64,000 nt of DNA from Gordionus sp. m RMFG-2023. Taxonomy: Eukaryota; Nematomorpha; Gordioida; Chordodea; Parachordodidae. The DNA lies in NCBI RefSeq assembly GCF_954871325.1, contig NC_088775.1:80577561-80641560 (forward strand), read 5' to 3'. The notes beneath the pieces were generated by a model. That model did no database searches, had not been told where the DNA came from, and worked only from the letters and a program-made list of their open reading frames with translations. Below are positions 1 to 13,600 of this stretch, in pieces. The stretch's first letter is position 1, and the number at the start of each line of letters is the position of its first letter. Both the position numbers and the translations under genes were made by a program.

Positions 1-1675
1 TTTTTCATTGTTTTACATTCTTAATTATAGTATATTTTATTTTATTTGATAAAACAAATGCCATAGATTGGATAAATATTTAACAATATATGATATTTTT
101 TATTATACAATTCGGATAAGTCCCGATTTAAGTTGTGACTTATCTTCATATTAATTTTTATACCACTACGCGCATAAATGTCTTGCGAAGATAAAATCAA
201 AAATCGCGCTGAAAATCCCTAAAACTGTGAAAAGTCTTAAAAATAATTATATGGAATTATCAGCAAATATTAAACATATTTATAGGTGTGTACTATGTTG
301 CATTTTTGCGTTACAAAAATATGCATTATGCAAATCGTAAACAAAAATAACGTTTTATTAAAATATCCCCGTCTATGTAAATGAGAAAAAAACGCGTGAT
401 ATTTGTAGATTTTTTCATACTTTAACAGTTTTAACAAGTGGGATGTAGAACTTTTTATTCTTCGCTAGGAATGTAAATGTTGATTAAAGAAAAAGGATAT
501 ATAATGGAGAAATTATGATGCGAAAAAGGATTATTTTTTTTAACTAAAATTTACTTTTTAATTTTTTACTTTTATTTTTCTTATATTAATTTTAATTTTC
601 TTTTATTTTGATTATGTTTTTCACTTTGTATTTAATTATAATTATTATTACTTAATAAAGGATTCAACTATAATTTTAGTATATATTTTCTTTTTATATT
701 TAGGTTCCAACTTTTCTCAATAAGCAAAAACTCTCAATTGTGATAATTTTTTATTTTACGCTACTTTTTATAAAATTTCAATCCTAACAATGAAATTTCT
801 ATAAATTAAATTGTTAAAATATTTTTACAATTTACATAATGCAACTATAAAGTGGCAAAATATTTTATCATTTGATTAAAATCAATGAATATGAAGCACT
901 TCAAACATATTTTCCAAATAATTCTAACATATTCAACAAAGAGAATAAAATAAATGATGAGCCAAAAAATTATACATATTATATGAAGATGCCGAATGTA
1001 CATCTCCTCTAAAATGGCGCTTAAGAATATGAAGTAGTTTGTCACTTGTTATCACTGTTTTATAAATTCATATTCCTTCATTTAAGCATTTATTAAAATT
1101 TTGAAATTATTTCTTGAGAATGAAATAGAATCATTATTTTTTCTTTCTTGATCTTAATTGTATGCAGCCATTTGAATAAAATGACATTAATCTTGAATAA
1201 AATGTAAATGAAGGATTAGTTTAGTATGAAATCGTAATGTGCAATTGCTTTAAATACAGGAGAAAATCATATATCAATTAATTACTTGTAGGTGAGAAGA
1301 AAAGTGAATCATAATTCTTAGATAGAATTTACAAATAAATTAAAAGTAAAAAAAATTTCTAACCTTTAAAATAGAAATCCTCACTATTTTTTCAACATAT
1401 GCATTTTATTTACTCGGAGACCGTTTTTATTCCCAAAATGGGTCGCTTAAACAAACCACTTCCAAAAGATAGCGATTATACATTAGTATAAGCGCTCCAA
1501 ATGTTATAATTTTTGATATAAATTTATATTTATAAATAAATTAAAATTGTTTACTTTTTTTTTTACAATGTTCGTTTAGTACAAATTAAGCTATATTTAA
1601 AAGGCCATAGTTTAGCACAAAATAGTTAATAAAAATTTACCATGGCTATATTTATCATTCAGTAATAAAAAAAAT
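1..1675. other. Non-coding A+T-rich upstream stretch
   Basis: No convincing gene is seen. Bases 60-480 are slightly less A+T-rich than the rest and could include an upstream regulatory region or the edge of a gene lying to the left, but no motif supports this. The only open frames are short and low in complexity. The DDX49 promoter should lie just before 1676, but no clear TATA or initiator element can be picked out against the A+T background. Confidence 0.4.
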
Positions 1676-4600
1676 ATGGAAAAAAGAAAAAATTTTAAAG
1701 ATCTTGGCTTGGATAAATGGTTAATAGAGCAATGCCTTATTATGAATATATCAAACCCTACTCCAGTTCAAAAAGGATGCATACCTAAAATTCTTAAAGG
1801 TTGTATTAAGCATCAGAATAAAATTTAAATGTATTATAGGGGCAAATTGTATTGGAAATGCTAAAACTGGAAGTGGTAAAACAGCAGCTTTTGCTCTTCC
1901 TATCTTACAAAAATTTAGTGAAGATCCATATGGAATATTTGCATTAGTACTTACCCCTACTAGGTTATAAATTTGTTAATCAATTACAATATTATATGTT
2001 TAGAGAGTTAGCCTATCAAATTGCTGATCATTTTATGGTTTTAGGCAAGCCATTAAATATAAAAATAACAGTAATTGTTGGAGGGAATGGTATATTTAGT
2101 TAATATGATAGATTATTAATAAACATTAGATATGATGATGCAGGGAAGAGATATGTCATTTATACCTCATATTATCATATCCACTCCTGGAAGACTTGTT
2201 GATCATATAGAAACCTATGGAGAACTAAAATTTGATAGACTAAAATTTTTTGTAATATATAAAAATGATTTTTTAAAATTATTTTATATAAAGGTTATGG
2301 ATGAAGCTGATAGGTTATTAGCAGGGTATTTTAATGAACAATTATCAACTATTATGAAATTATTACCAAAAAAGCGACAAAATTTGATCTTCAGTGCTAC
2401 TTTTAATCAAGCACTTCAAACTCTTTGTGATATATCATTGGCAGAAACAAAACCATTTATATGGAGACAAGATTCTGAGTAAATTTTATATTATTTTAAA
2501 ATATTTTTTAGCATAGTGCTAAATTGTGTATAATTAATATTTATCTTGTAACCCATTGTTATTAATATATTTAAATTTTAATCTATGTGTTTATTGTAAA
2601 GAAAATATATGTAGTCTCCAATATAATAAAGGATCAATGGAGTTTCTATACTTGGCCTTTGTGATGGCTCATTTTCCCATATTTTGCACAACAGGTGATC
2701 TCTATGATCTCACAGACTCTTTGTCCCATCATAGGAATTTCTTATTTGTCACTATCCATACTTCAGTTAGAGGGCTACAAATTCCTCTTTTTTAGCCCAA
2801 ACCTGTTAGTCATTTTAGTTTTAGGCCTAAATATAGTCAAAAATAAGGCATGACTAAAATATGTGCACTTGGAAACTATGTGCTACTACTATTAAAAAGG
2901 CTTTAATTTAATAATATTAATATAGAATCATGTTTAGCTTGTCAAAATGATTTAGAAAATGTATATTTTTAAATTTAAAATAAATGGTAACATAATCAAA
3001 TTTTAGAAAAATACTTTTTTCACATGACTAAGATACATGCCCCTACATGCTCTTGATAAATATCAGAGACCTGCAGGCCTTAAAATAAAATCCTGGCCAT
3101 GTTGGGCCATGCAAATTATACCTCTTCAGGTCTCTGATAAATATGCCCTATTTTTAAAAAATGAACGTAGAATCATATTTAGTTCCTCAAAAGGATTCAG
3201 AAATGTTATTATTAAATTAAAATTTTTTTATAACTTAGTAGGCTTTTGAAAAAACACTTTTTTTGACTAAACTACGCGTTCCTATGCAACCCTTATTAAA
3301 AAGGTTAAAAATATAAATATAGAATCATGTTTAGCTCTTCCTGGATATTAAGAAAATGATAGTATTTATAGCATATATAATATATAACTTGGACTTTATG
3401 TAATACTTTATTGCTATCAAGTAAACCATTTGTACACATTATATATAATCTATTAGAGGCCTGCATTGGGCCGTTTTTTTTCCATAAGCCCGCCCATCCA
3501 ATGTTTTAAAAAATTTAACCCTCCCACCGATAGTTTTCTAAAAAATATACCCGCCCGTCCATTAGTCTAAAATTTTTTAACCCAAGCCCGCTATTATTAA
3601 ATTTAATTATGGCCATTCCTTCAATTTTTTAAGCATCTATTAAAAAAAATCAGCATTACACCTCTACAAAAAGTTTTTAAGAAATTATTATGTTAAGCAT
3701 AAAAAAATATTCAATTTAAAATTTATTTGATCAAATAATTTATGAAAATAATATAAATATAAAATTGATATTATATGTAATTAATAATGTAAAAATAATA
3801 ATAAATCAACATTTTCTGGATTTAAACACGTTCTTCTTTGTTCTAAAAACCTTCCAGCAATGTTAAATCCTCGTTCAGAATAAGCACTAGTTGCAGGAAT
3901 TGCGCATGTTTTTCTTGCTAATTTTGATAGTGGCAAATATCTTACTTGTCGTTTCCACCAAACTAGTTTTAAATTTTTTAAAAAAGTTTATTTATTTTAA
4001 GAAAAATATTTTTATGATACCAAAAAAGGAACATTTTAATTTTTAATATCCAAAAAAGTTCATATAAATAATTTTTTTATTAATATTTACTTAAATGATT
4101 TTAAATTTTTTAACCCGCCCGCCCATTGCTTAAATTTCTTAACCCACCCACCCGCCCATAGACCCGCCAGCCGCCCATTCTTAAAAAAATTTCTGCACAC
4201 CCACTTAGAGGGGCTGGCGTGCCGAAACCCCACCCAATGCAGACCTCTATCATCTATATCCGACAACAATATTATAACAATCATAAACATCCCATTCCAT
4301 AATCCCTAGCAATCATTCTCGAATTTTCCTCCATCTTCAAAACCATATTATGTGGATTTATTCTTGTGGCTGTGTTTGATAGCTAATCGCTACATCTCTC
4401 CCCCAACCTCTTTTATCCAATCCAAAACATCCTCATACAGTTGCAAACCTTGGATCGTCCAAATGGCGTTAAACTTTGAAGGTCCTCGAGGATCCCATTA
4501 TTGCTTGGATTTGATGGCATCGCGGTCACCATAGCCAATTCTGCACCCGTTATTATCACCAATTGTACCCACGTGGTCAGTCCACAACGCGTTAAACGTT

Positions 4601-7600
4601 GAACAGTCCTTGAACAATCCGTTATCGCTTGAACCGCCATGAGTTCACAGTTATAACCCTAATCAATTTCCTTTTGATACCACTACTCTTATCATTAACT
4701 GTGTAGTCATCATAACTTGTCCCTGTCGTTGGGCCTCATCGATGGACTATCCAATTTGACTTGAATCTTTTGGGAAACTATTTGATGATCGATTCTATAA
4801 GAATTCTACGATTTCTCGGATATGTGATAAGGATGAGATTTTATAATTTAAAGTTGACCACAAATATTTAATTTATCTTTTTTTTATTATAACATATAAA
4901 TTTCAAAAACTATAATATAACAAAAAAACATAACAATATATACAAAAAAATTATAATATATCAATAACCTACAGTTATGTCTTTACATTTTATCGTTATA
5001 CATCCATTTCAAATCATTTTTTAACTTTTTACCTTTAAATTAATTTTTACTTTTACATTTAAATCGATTTTAACTTTTACATAAAATATTTCATTATCAC
5101 CTCGAGTGATTTTATTTAAATTATTTCCACAATATAACATTTCCTTCTCTTTTAGTTTCCCCCTTCCTCGTACCCATCATTCGTATCGTATATTGAGGTA
5201 ATCCCTAAGTTCTTTATTTATTCCAAGTCCATGGACCTTTTCGTTCTAACATCAAATTTAACTAAAAAATTATATTTTATTTTATATAGTTTATTTATAA
5301 TCAATGAATTTCTTCGGTCTCAAATTGTATTGTCGACTTGGCTCTTGAATACTTATTTGATTTCGATCTCGTATCTGGCTTTGAACTTGAACTTGATCTT
5401 GTTCTTTATTTTGATCTTGATTTTGCTCCTGACCTCTTCCCCCTCTAAAAACTCGTTCACTCGTCGTATAATCATTACTTGTTGATCTTATTTTTATTTG
5501 ATCCAAATGTCTTCTTATTATATTATGTCCAGTATCTATTTTGTATGATAAATTTCCATCTTTATGTATCACTACTCCTTTATCCCACATGTTTTCCTTG
5601 AACGTTTTATACCAAATTTTATCTCCTACGTTGATATTTCTCGTTACTGTTATTTTGCGATTTAATACGTTATCTTTTTCCTCCATAGGTTTAACCAAAT
5701 CCCATATTGTCCTTATACTTCTAGAAAACATTAATTTGCTTGGTATCATATTTGTCGTCGCATTTGGAGTATTTCGATAATTAAACAAAAATTTTTATAA
5801 AGCTATGTCGGCGTTAACTTTTGTGTTATTCTCCACATTTCTCTTCAAGCTCATTTTCATTGATTTAATCATACGTTCGCATTGACCATTGGATTGTTAT
5901 GTGGAGCAGTCAAAATATGTTTTATTCCATGATCCTCACAAAATTTTTTAAATAGGTGACTAGTGAAATTGGTGCCATTATCCGTCACGATGTTATATGG
6001 TATTCCAAACAGACTTATTATTCTCAAGTTCTTTCACAGTAGATTCTGTTGTAATACTTTTCATTCTCTTTATTATTGGAAATTTGCTATACGCGTCCAC
6101 AAATACCATGTAATCATTATCTCCGAACTGTGCAAAGTCAATATGTACTCGTTCAAAAATTTTATTCGCGATTCTCCATGGATTTTGTATATTGTGTGGA
6201 TTGTCTGCCCATTTGTTACATTCTTCACACTCTTTTACCTCTTGATCTACATCTGCATTTATACCAGGCCACCATAAATAATCTTTCGCCAATAATTTTA
6301 TCTTGCCTGCGCCTAAATGCCCTTTGTGTAAATCTTTTAACATCTCATTTCTCATTTTCCTCGGTATTATGATTCGGTTTTCTTTAAAAAGGCAATTCTT
6401 TATCAAACTCAACTCCATTTCCATATTCTTGTATGTTTTGTTTTTTATATCTTCACCATGTTTGATGTTATTTATTACTTCCATTAATTCATCATCATCG
6501 TTTGTTTCTTTCACTATTCTTTGAAAGTTAATTGGTATGTCCCATAAATCACTAGTAATCTCATTATTTTCTATATTTTGTATACCCTTTTTGAAATTTA
6601 TATGTTATAATAAAAAAAGATAAATTAAATATTTGTGGTCAACTTTAAATTATAAAATCTCATCCTTATCACATATCCGAGAAATCGTAGAATTCTTATA
6701 TGGTGGCAACGTATTCCGACGTTTACAATTCTTATAATAGTCTCAGTTTATAGTTACAATATGACAGAGCGATTTCGATACATCATGATTATAAGATGTC
6801 CATCACGCTTTGAAATCAGGCAACATCGCAATACTTCGACGCACAAATCCATTCCGTTTATACACGAAACAAGATTGGTCCATTTCTTCTATTACGATAA
6901 TGCAGATGACATGCAAACTGCGTTTTCGGCCATACAAGGACAGGAGTTCACTGACTCCTATGGGAATAGTTATATACTCTTCGTAAAATTAGGTATTAGT
7001 CCATATTTTGAGATTCTGTCAAAAACCAATTTTATGTTTTTCATATGTTTTTCATGTGTTTTTCGTCATCATCACCAGTAATTAATTAATAAGTCATCAA
7101 TGTAGAAAATAACGTCTTTTAAATCACCAAAAATCTTGTTTGAAAAATAGCTGATGATGTCTTTAAACCGAAAGGAAGTCTGGTGAATCTGAAGTAACCT
7201 CTATGCGTGGATATGGTGAGAAGATTTCTTGATTCTTTGTGAATTGGTATTTGAAGAAAAGCATTCTTAAAATCTATTTTTGTAAACTTCTTGCCTTTTG
7301 ACAGCTTTGATATAAGGTCATTGATTCTTGGAATTGGGTATTTGAAGTCTACCAGTGCAGGATTGATTGTGCTCTTCAAGTCTACGCAAAGCCTCAATGT
7401 ACCATCGCTCTTATAAACAGGTGTGAGCGGAGTCGCCCAGCGTACGTCGTCCACTGGCTCGATTATCTTGTCATCGATCCACTTCTGCAACTCCTTTGTT
7501 AACAAATCATGTCGTTTATATGGCACTCGTCTTGGCGGTATTATTTTTGGTATAGCGTCCTGTTTAAGATAAAATTTAACATAACTGCGATTTATAGGCT

Positions 7601-10600
7601 TTTTGTCAACTTTGGTTTTACATTCGTTTATCATCTTTTGTATTGCATCATCATAATTTTCTTCGACATGGTTTACAAATTGATCTAATATGTTGCCAAA
7701 CGCTTTTAACCATGTCCTACCTAACAGCGGTATTTTATTGCTCTGCACTACGTGTATGTTCAAGGTCTCTGTCTTGTTTCCATATTTTGCCTTGATGTCA
7801 ACGGTGCCCAACACCTTTATAATTCTCCCATCGTAGCCCGTAAGTTTTGTTTCCGATTTCTTTAATGTTTTAATACCAATTTTTCTTGCAACACTTATTG
7901 GTAGTATTGTGAATCTTGACCCCGTGTCTATCTGTAATTCAATTGGCACATCATTAAGGTGCATCATGATTTTATATGCGTCATACGCTTTGTTATTATC
8001 ATCATCAAGATTATTTATATCCACATTAAAAAGACTATATTCTTCTTTTTCAATTTTATCACAATTTACATCCTTTATTTCCTTTATTTCTTCTATATTG
8101 ACCGTATTTACTTTATTTGAGTATCGCCGTTGATTATTGTCATTATTTCGGTATCTGTTATTATTATACGATTGATTGTAGTTTTGGTTGCAATTCTGAT
8201 TGTAGTTACGATTATAACTTTGATCGTAATTCTGATTATATCTTGGTCTGTATCTTGAATCATTATTATTTCTATCATTGTATCTGTCATAATTACACCT
8301 ATCGTTATAATTATCATTATTGAATCTCGATCTTGGCGCTCTGCCATTATATTGATATCTATGATTAAAGTTATTTTGATACCGCGGATTGAAATTGTTA
8401 CGATAACGTGAATCATAATTGTTTCCTTGAAACCTCTGCCAATTATCGCATCTAGGTGTCCACTGCCGTCTAAACCCATTATCATTTGAAGTACGCCAAT
8501 CCATTGTTACCATCGTATTTCACCAGTTGATTATCCGAACTTATCCTCTTGACTTCGACCTCATCTATCGCTTTCACCGTGGTTCCTGCTTCAATTTTTA
8601 TATTATCAATTTTATTTAAAATATTGTCACACGCTTCTTTCTCTTCTATATCTGCTGCTGCCTTTAGTATCATATCTATATTTACATTTTCCATTTTAGA
8701 AATTCTCTGCCTGATTTTCTTACTTATCGATGAAAGCCTTATTTTTTCTATCGCTCTCTCAAAGTCTTTATACTTACATTTAGTATTTAAACCACATACT
8801 CGAGTTACTCAGGCCTGAAATTTTTCACCTGGATTTTGCACCGCCGCCGCAAAATCAACCTTGTAACTGTCCATAGATTTTTCAGGGTGTAGAAGTTTAA
8901 ACTTCTCGATTAAATTTGTAAGATTAGAGAACTCGGACGATGTACAGATTGCCTCTAGATTTAAGTACTCGTCTTCTGGTAATCTGTTTGTGAAAATACT
9001 CGCTTTTTCCGCTTCCGTCCATTGGCTATCTTTTAATACGGAATCGAATCTTTTTAAAAAAAACTCAACGTTCCCTGTAAACGCCGGTACGTCAACTATA
9101 TTATTTTTTGTATTTACTAACGGTTTCATAATGTATATTATTTATAATGATCGTTTATTTCACATCTTATTTATATCATATATCACACGGGAAAAAAAAT
9201 ATATTTATATATACGTATATAAAATTGAATAATACAAGCTAATAAATTTATCTGGTAGCGTTGGTCAAATGATTCAGTCTCGTTGATAGCATTGAGCATT
9301 AATAAAGAATGTCTCGTGTATAAACGTAATGGATTTATGCGTCGAAGCATAGCGATGTTGCGTGATTTGAAAGCGTGATGGACATCTTATAATCATGATG
9401 TATCGAAAGCGCTCTGTCATATTGTAACTATAAACTGAGACTATTATAAGAATTGTAAACGTCGGAATACGTTGCCACCATATAAGAATTTTACGATTTC
9501 TCGGATATGTGATAAGGATGAGATTTTATAATTTAAAGTTGACCACAAATATTTAATTTATCTTTTTTTTATTATAACATATAAATTTCAAAAACTATAA
9601 TATAACAAAAAAACATAACAATATATACAAAAAAATTATAATATATCAATAACCTACAGTTATGTCTTTCAAAATAATCTATTTACATTTTATCGTTAAT
9701 TTTTACTTCTACATTTAAATCGATTTTAACTTTTACATAAAATATTTCATTATCACCTCGAGTGATTTTATTTAAATTATTTCCACAATATAACAGATTC
9801 TAATTATCTTTCGAATAGAGGATGGTGACTATGGTTGCGAATTCATAGCCCCACTCATCCTCATATTCAAGCTCTATGTTGACTGGCTGATAATTCCATC
9901 GTAATTTTTATAATTACATCTAATTAGCAAGGTTCTTTTATCAGTAACTTTTTACAAATGTCCAGATTAGCCAGGTTCTTTTATCAATAACCTTTTTCCC
10001 AATGTCTAAATTACCATAGATCCAAGATCTTAATTCATCCAAGTCGTTATTAAAACACAATAAAATCGGGTTTCCAATTATTTTTCCCAAATTTCGAAAG
10101 CACTTTATTGTTCACTTTACTCGAAATAAACGCCTTTATTGACCTGATTCGCAAATCTGGCACACATCTTTTAATAGATTGTGTGAAATATAATTATTAA
10201 TTTACATGACCTTATTATTGTACACATCTAGTATTTTAATTTTCATAACTTCGAAGTTTTGAATGAGAGAGAAATTCATTACCATTCTAAATTACGATAA
10301 GAATTGAGGATAGTAAATTAATTTTTTTAAATTATATGGTAACTCAATAATCATTAAAAAATAAATAAAAGTAAAAATTCGTCTTATTTTACATATTCGA
10401 TTTCTATATTTATACTAACTTTAAACACTAAAATATACATCTATCAATATTACACTTTCATATAATTATCATTTAATATGATTACAATTTAAACATTTCA
10501 ATTAACCTTTATAATACTGATCTGCAATTTAATTTTTTTACAATTTTACAATAACTTTTCTTTCCTTTCAATTCACGACTTTTATATCATAAGAAAATGA

Positions 10601-13600
10601 ATATCAACTTAATAAATAGAAGATATATAAAGAATTTTTACCAAGGCATTTGCAGTTTAGTCAAACGGATTATTTTGTATTACGTCTAGGTTAAATATTA
10701 AAAATGGGCTAGTTATTATTTATAAAAAAAGATTTAGAATCCTTCCATTTTTATTAGAGACCTGCAGAGGTATCATTTTCAAGGCCTGGATATTTTTAAA
10801 ATATATTATATCTATTTTTAATTTTTATAGATAATAATGGCGAATTAAATTATTTGGTTTTAAAATATCCAGCCCGGTTCGGATATTTTTTATAAAAAAT
10901 TTTTAAGGCCTGGCCCGGGATAATGTAAAATAAACAATATATGAATATATACAATATAAAATGACAAAAAACAAGAAAAAGATCGGATCGGTACATATCC
11001 TATCCGATATTTAATATCGGCACAACCTAACTTTCAGCGTAACCATGACTGAAAATAATAAGGGTATTTTAAAAAAATAATTGATAAAAGAATTATATTC
11101 TTAAATTGATTTTTTAAACAGCAAGAAAACGCCTTTTATTGCATTGATACGTTCATTATATAATGCCATTCTATAAGCCTTTTATACATTATTTGCAATA
11201 TTTTTTGAGGAAATTTAAGCAGCTACGCTGATTATTTAAAGAAATGATTAGAAGATAATGTAGGGGAAAAATAAAACTAAAGAGCTCTTTGTTATTTTGA
11301 AATATTAATTTTTTAGTTTTTAACTGGATAAGAATGATAAATATTTTTCAAAAAAACATTTTATTTAAATTGTTTGTGGGAAAAAAAATAGAGAATAAAT
11401 TAAAATTTAATATATAAAATAAGTATTGAAAATGTGTATTGTGACAAGAATACGAAACATTGTAATTTTAAAAAATTTCGTAACAACTCTGATAATAACC
11501 ATTATATCATGTTTCATATTCATTTAAAGACTAATGTTAGAAAATCGTATTTGTTCGCACGATTTATCTTGGAATCTATCTTGCTAAAAATAACAATATA
11601 AGACATATGATTTTTTTAAAAATAAACTTGAATTCAACATAACTTTTTATGTTTTTTTTGGTGCATTTAATGCACTTGAAATTACTTCTTTCATTTAGGC
11701 TTGCTAAGAAAGTCCCATTTCCAATAATCAGAGTGTTAGTGGCCTTAGCCGTGCTTAAAAAACTTTTAGCTCCAAAAATTTATTAATTACATATTACTTG
11801 ACAACCCCAGTGACAGCGCTTGCTAATTGTGAGAAAGCTCTGACACATTATTCTACGAGATCGATGATAGTTATTCAGTTATATTTAATACTTTATGAAA
11901 TCGATTCTTAACTTTTTTTCTGGATTATATTTAGGTTTGCCACGGTTGATACCTTGCACCAATTTTACCTTCTGACCCCATTCCACATTAAAGAGAGCTA
12001 CATGGTTTACGTGATGCTAGATTTTTTGAATAAACTCGATGACACGTTAAATAAATCGAAAATAATGTCTACCTCACAAACCCTTAAATCTATGTTTAAG
12101 ACGGATGAACACTCTTTAGCCATCATATTTACTAGCAGTTGCAAGTAATATTTAAGCATAACTTAATAGATATTTAAATAATTATATATTGTAATAGCAA
12201 ATAGCCCAACAAATAATGATTCGTTATATTTCATGAGAGGTGAATCAAAAATTGTCTTATTTTTATAAGGTATGAATCAGAAATCTACCTATATTTTGAT
12301 GAGAGGGGATGCATAAATATTCCGTTATTTTAAGAAAATATGTTAGCCAATATTATTTAGTACTGTCAATCAGGGATTCGAACCGAACCGCAAAACCGGA
12401 ATGAACCGTTATGATTTTCTGAACCGTAACCTTAACCGAACCGTTATGAAGAAAATATTAAAAGAGCGAACCGAACCGTTATAAAATTTTAAACAGGTTC
12501 AAAACGGTTTTAAAAATAATTAATTTTAAATTATTAACCTAAATTTAAATTTTAATTTTCCTTGGGGGCATTATTTAAATTGGTGATTTCTTTTCAAATT
12601 AAATATTTCTATATTATCAACATTATATATCAAATTAAATATTTTTATATTATCAACATTATATATCAAATAATACCAGGTTTGTTGTTTTACCTTTAAA
12701 TGCTTAATTTATAAGAGATTAGACAATTTATCTGTTAATTAGATAAAATATCTTAAAATCAGACATAATTATTCTTGGCTAAATTAATAAATTTATATAT
12801 AAGATATTAATAAGGTTTTAGAATAATACCTGCTAATAATTAGGAAAAAATTATATAATTCTATTATTAATAAATAACATCTAATAGAAATCAAGTACCT
12901 TTTACATTCATTTTTATATTATATGGTTTATTTTTTATCTCATTATAAAAACTTGGATCATAGAATTTAAATGACAATAAATAAAATAGTCAGCAATATT
13001 TTAATGATATAAAATTTTTTATTTATAATCATTGTTTTTTTAAATTCAGAATTCTAATATTATAAATTATTTATTATTATAATATGTTAGTTAGCATTTA
13101 CCATTATCATATATGCAAAATAAAAAAATATGATTAAAGAATGGCATTTGTAATGAATATTTTTCTAAATCTATATTTTTAAATAATAAAAATCTTACTA
13201 TAAATCTTCTGTTTAAATAAGTTAATTACATTGCATTAAATTATTCTTATACTTTTATTTATTTATTAATGTGTTTTATATTTAAATAAACTTACAGTGA
13301 ATTAAAAATAGGAATTACATTTTGATGTTAAACTAAATATAAATACTATAGTTTAACTTAAATTACCTATTCTGTCATATTATATTAACATCTAATAGAA
13401 ATAAAGTACTGACCAATTTTTATATAATATTGTTTTACAATAATTTCTTATTAATTGATATATTCAAAAATAGTTTATCTTAGTTTATATAGAATATATC
13501 AGAGTGGGTAATTTGAATTAAACTATACTAGTTATATTTAGTTTAACATCAAAATGTAATTCCTATTTTTAAATGTAAGTCTATTTAATATAAAACACAA

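Larger units (their letters stand above)
4796..9795 (-). mobile_element. Ty3/gypsy LTR retrotransposon fossil, about 5 kb
   Basis: LTRs lie at both ends (4796-5139 and 9481-9795), flanked by a 5-bp target duplication gattc. It reads on the minus strand. A primer-binding site tggtggcaacg directly follows the 5' LTR, and a purine tract precedes the 3' LTR. Parts: gag-like region about 9130-8480, an Asn/Arg/Tyr-rich segment, aspartic protease (IDTGSRFT) and reverse transcriptase about 8510-7090, zinc-binding and core integrase about 6515-5800, and integrase tail about 5790-5290. The order protease-RT-integrase places it in Ty3/gypsy. The copy is broken, with several disruptions, and is split by an opposite-facing fragment of a related copy at about 6586-7085. 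The LTRs differ mainly by short indels, so it appears fairly young. Confidence 0.88.

Noticed and set aside
845-1045. 66-codon minus-strand frame upstream of DDX49
   Set aside because: Composition is typical of A+T-rich random frames (Ile, Phe, Leu, Tyr), with no motif and no splice context.
2556-2795. 79-codon frame in DDX49 intron 5
   Set aside because: No recognised family, no flanking splice sites, and it lies inside an intron between repeats.
5231-6524. Plus-strand frames over the gypsy integrase
   Set aside because: Hydrophobic shadows of the minus-strand integrase and tail.
7909-8818. Plus-strand and alternate minus-strand frames over the gypsy gag/protease region
   Set aside because: They are shadows of the retroelement coding on the other frame; repeats of Ile/Tyr/Asp reflect the Asn/Arg-rich segment.
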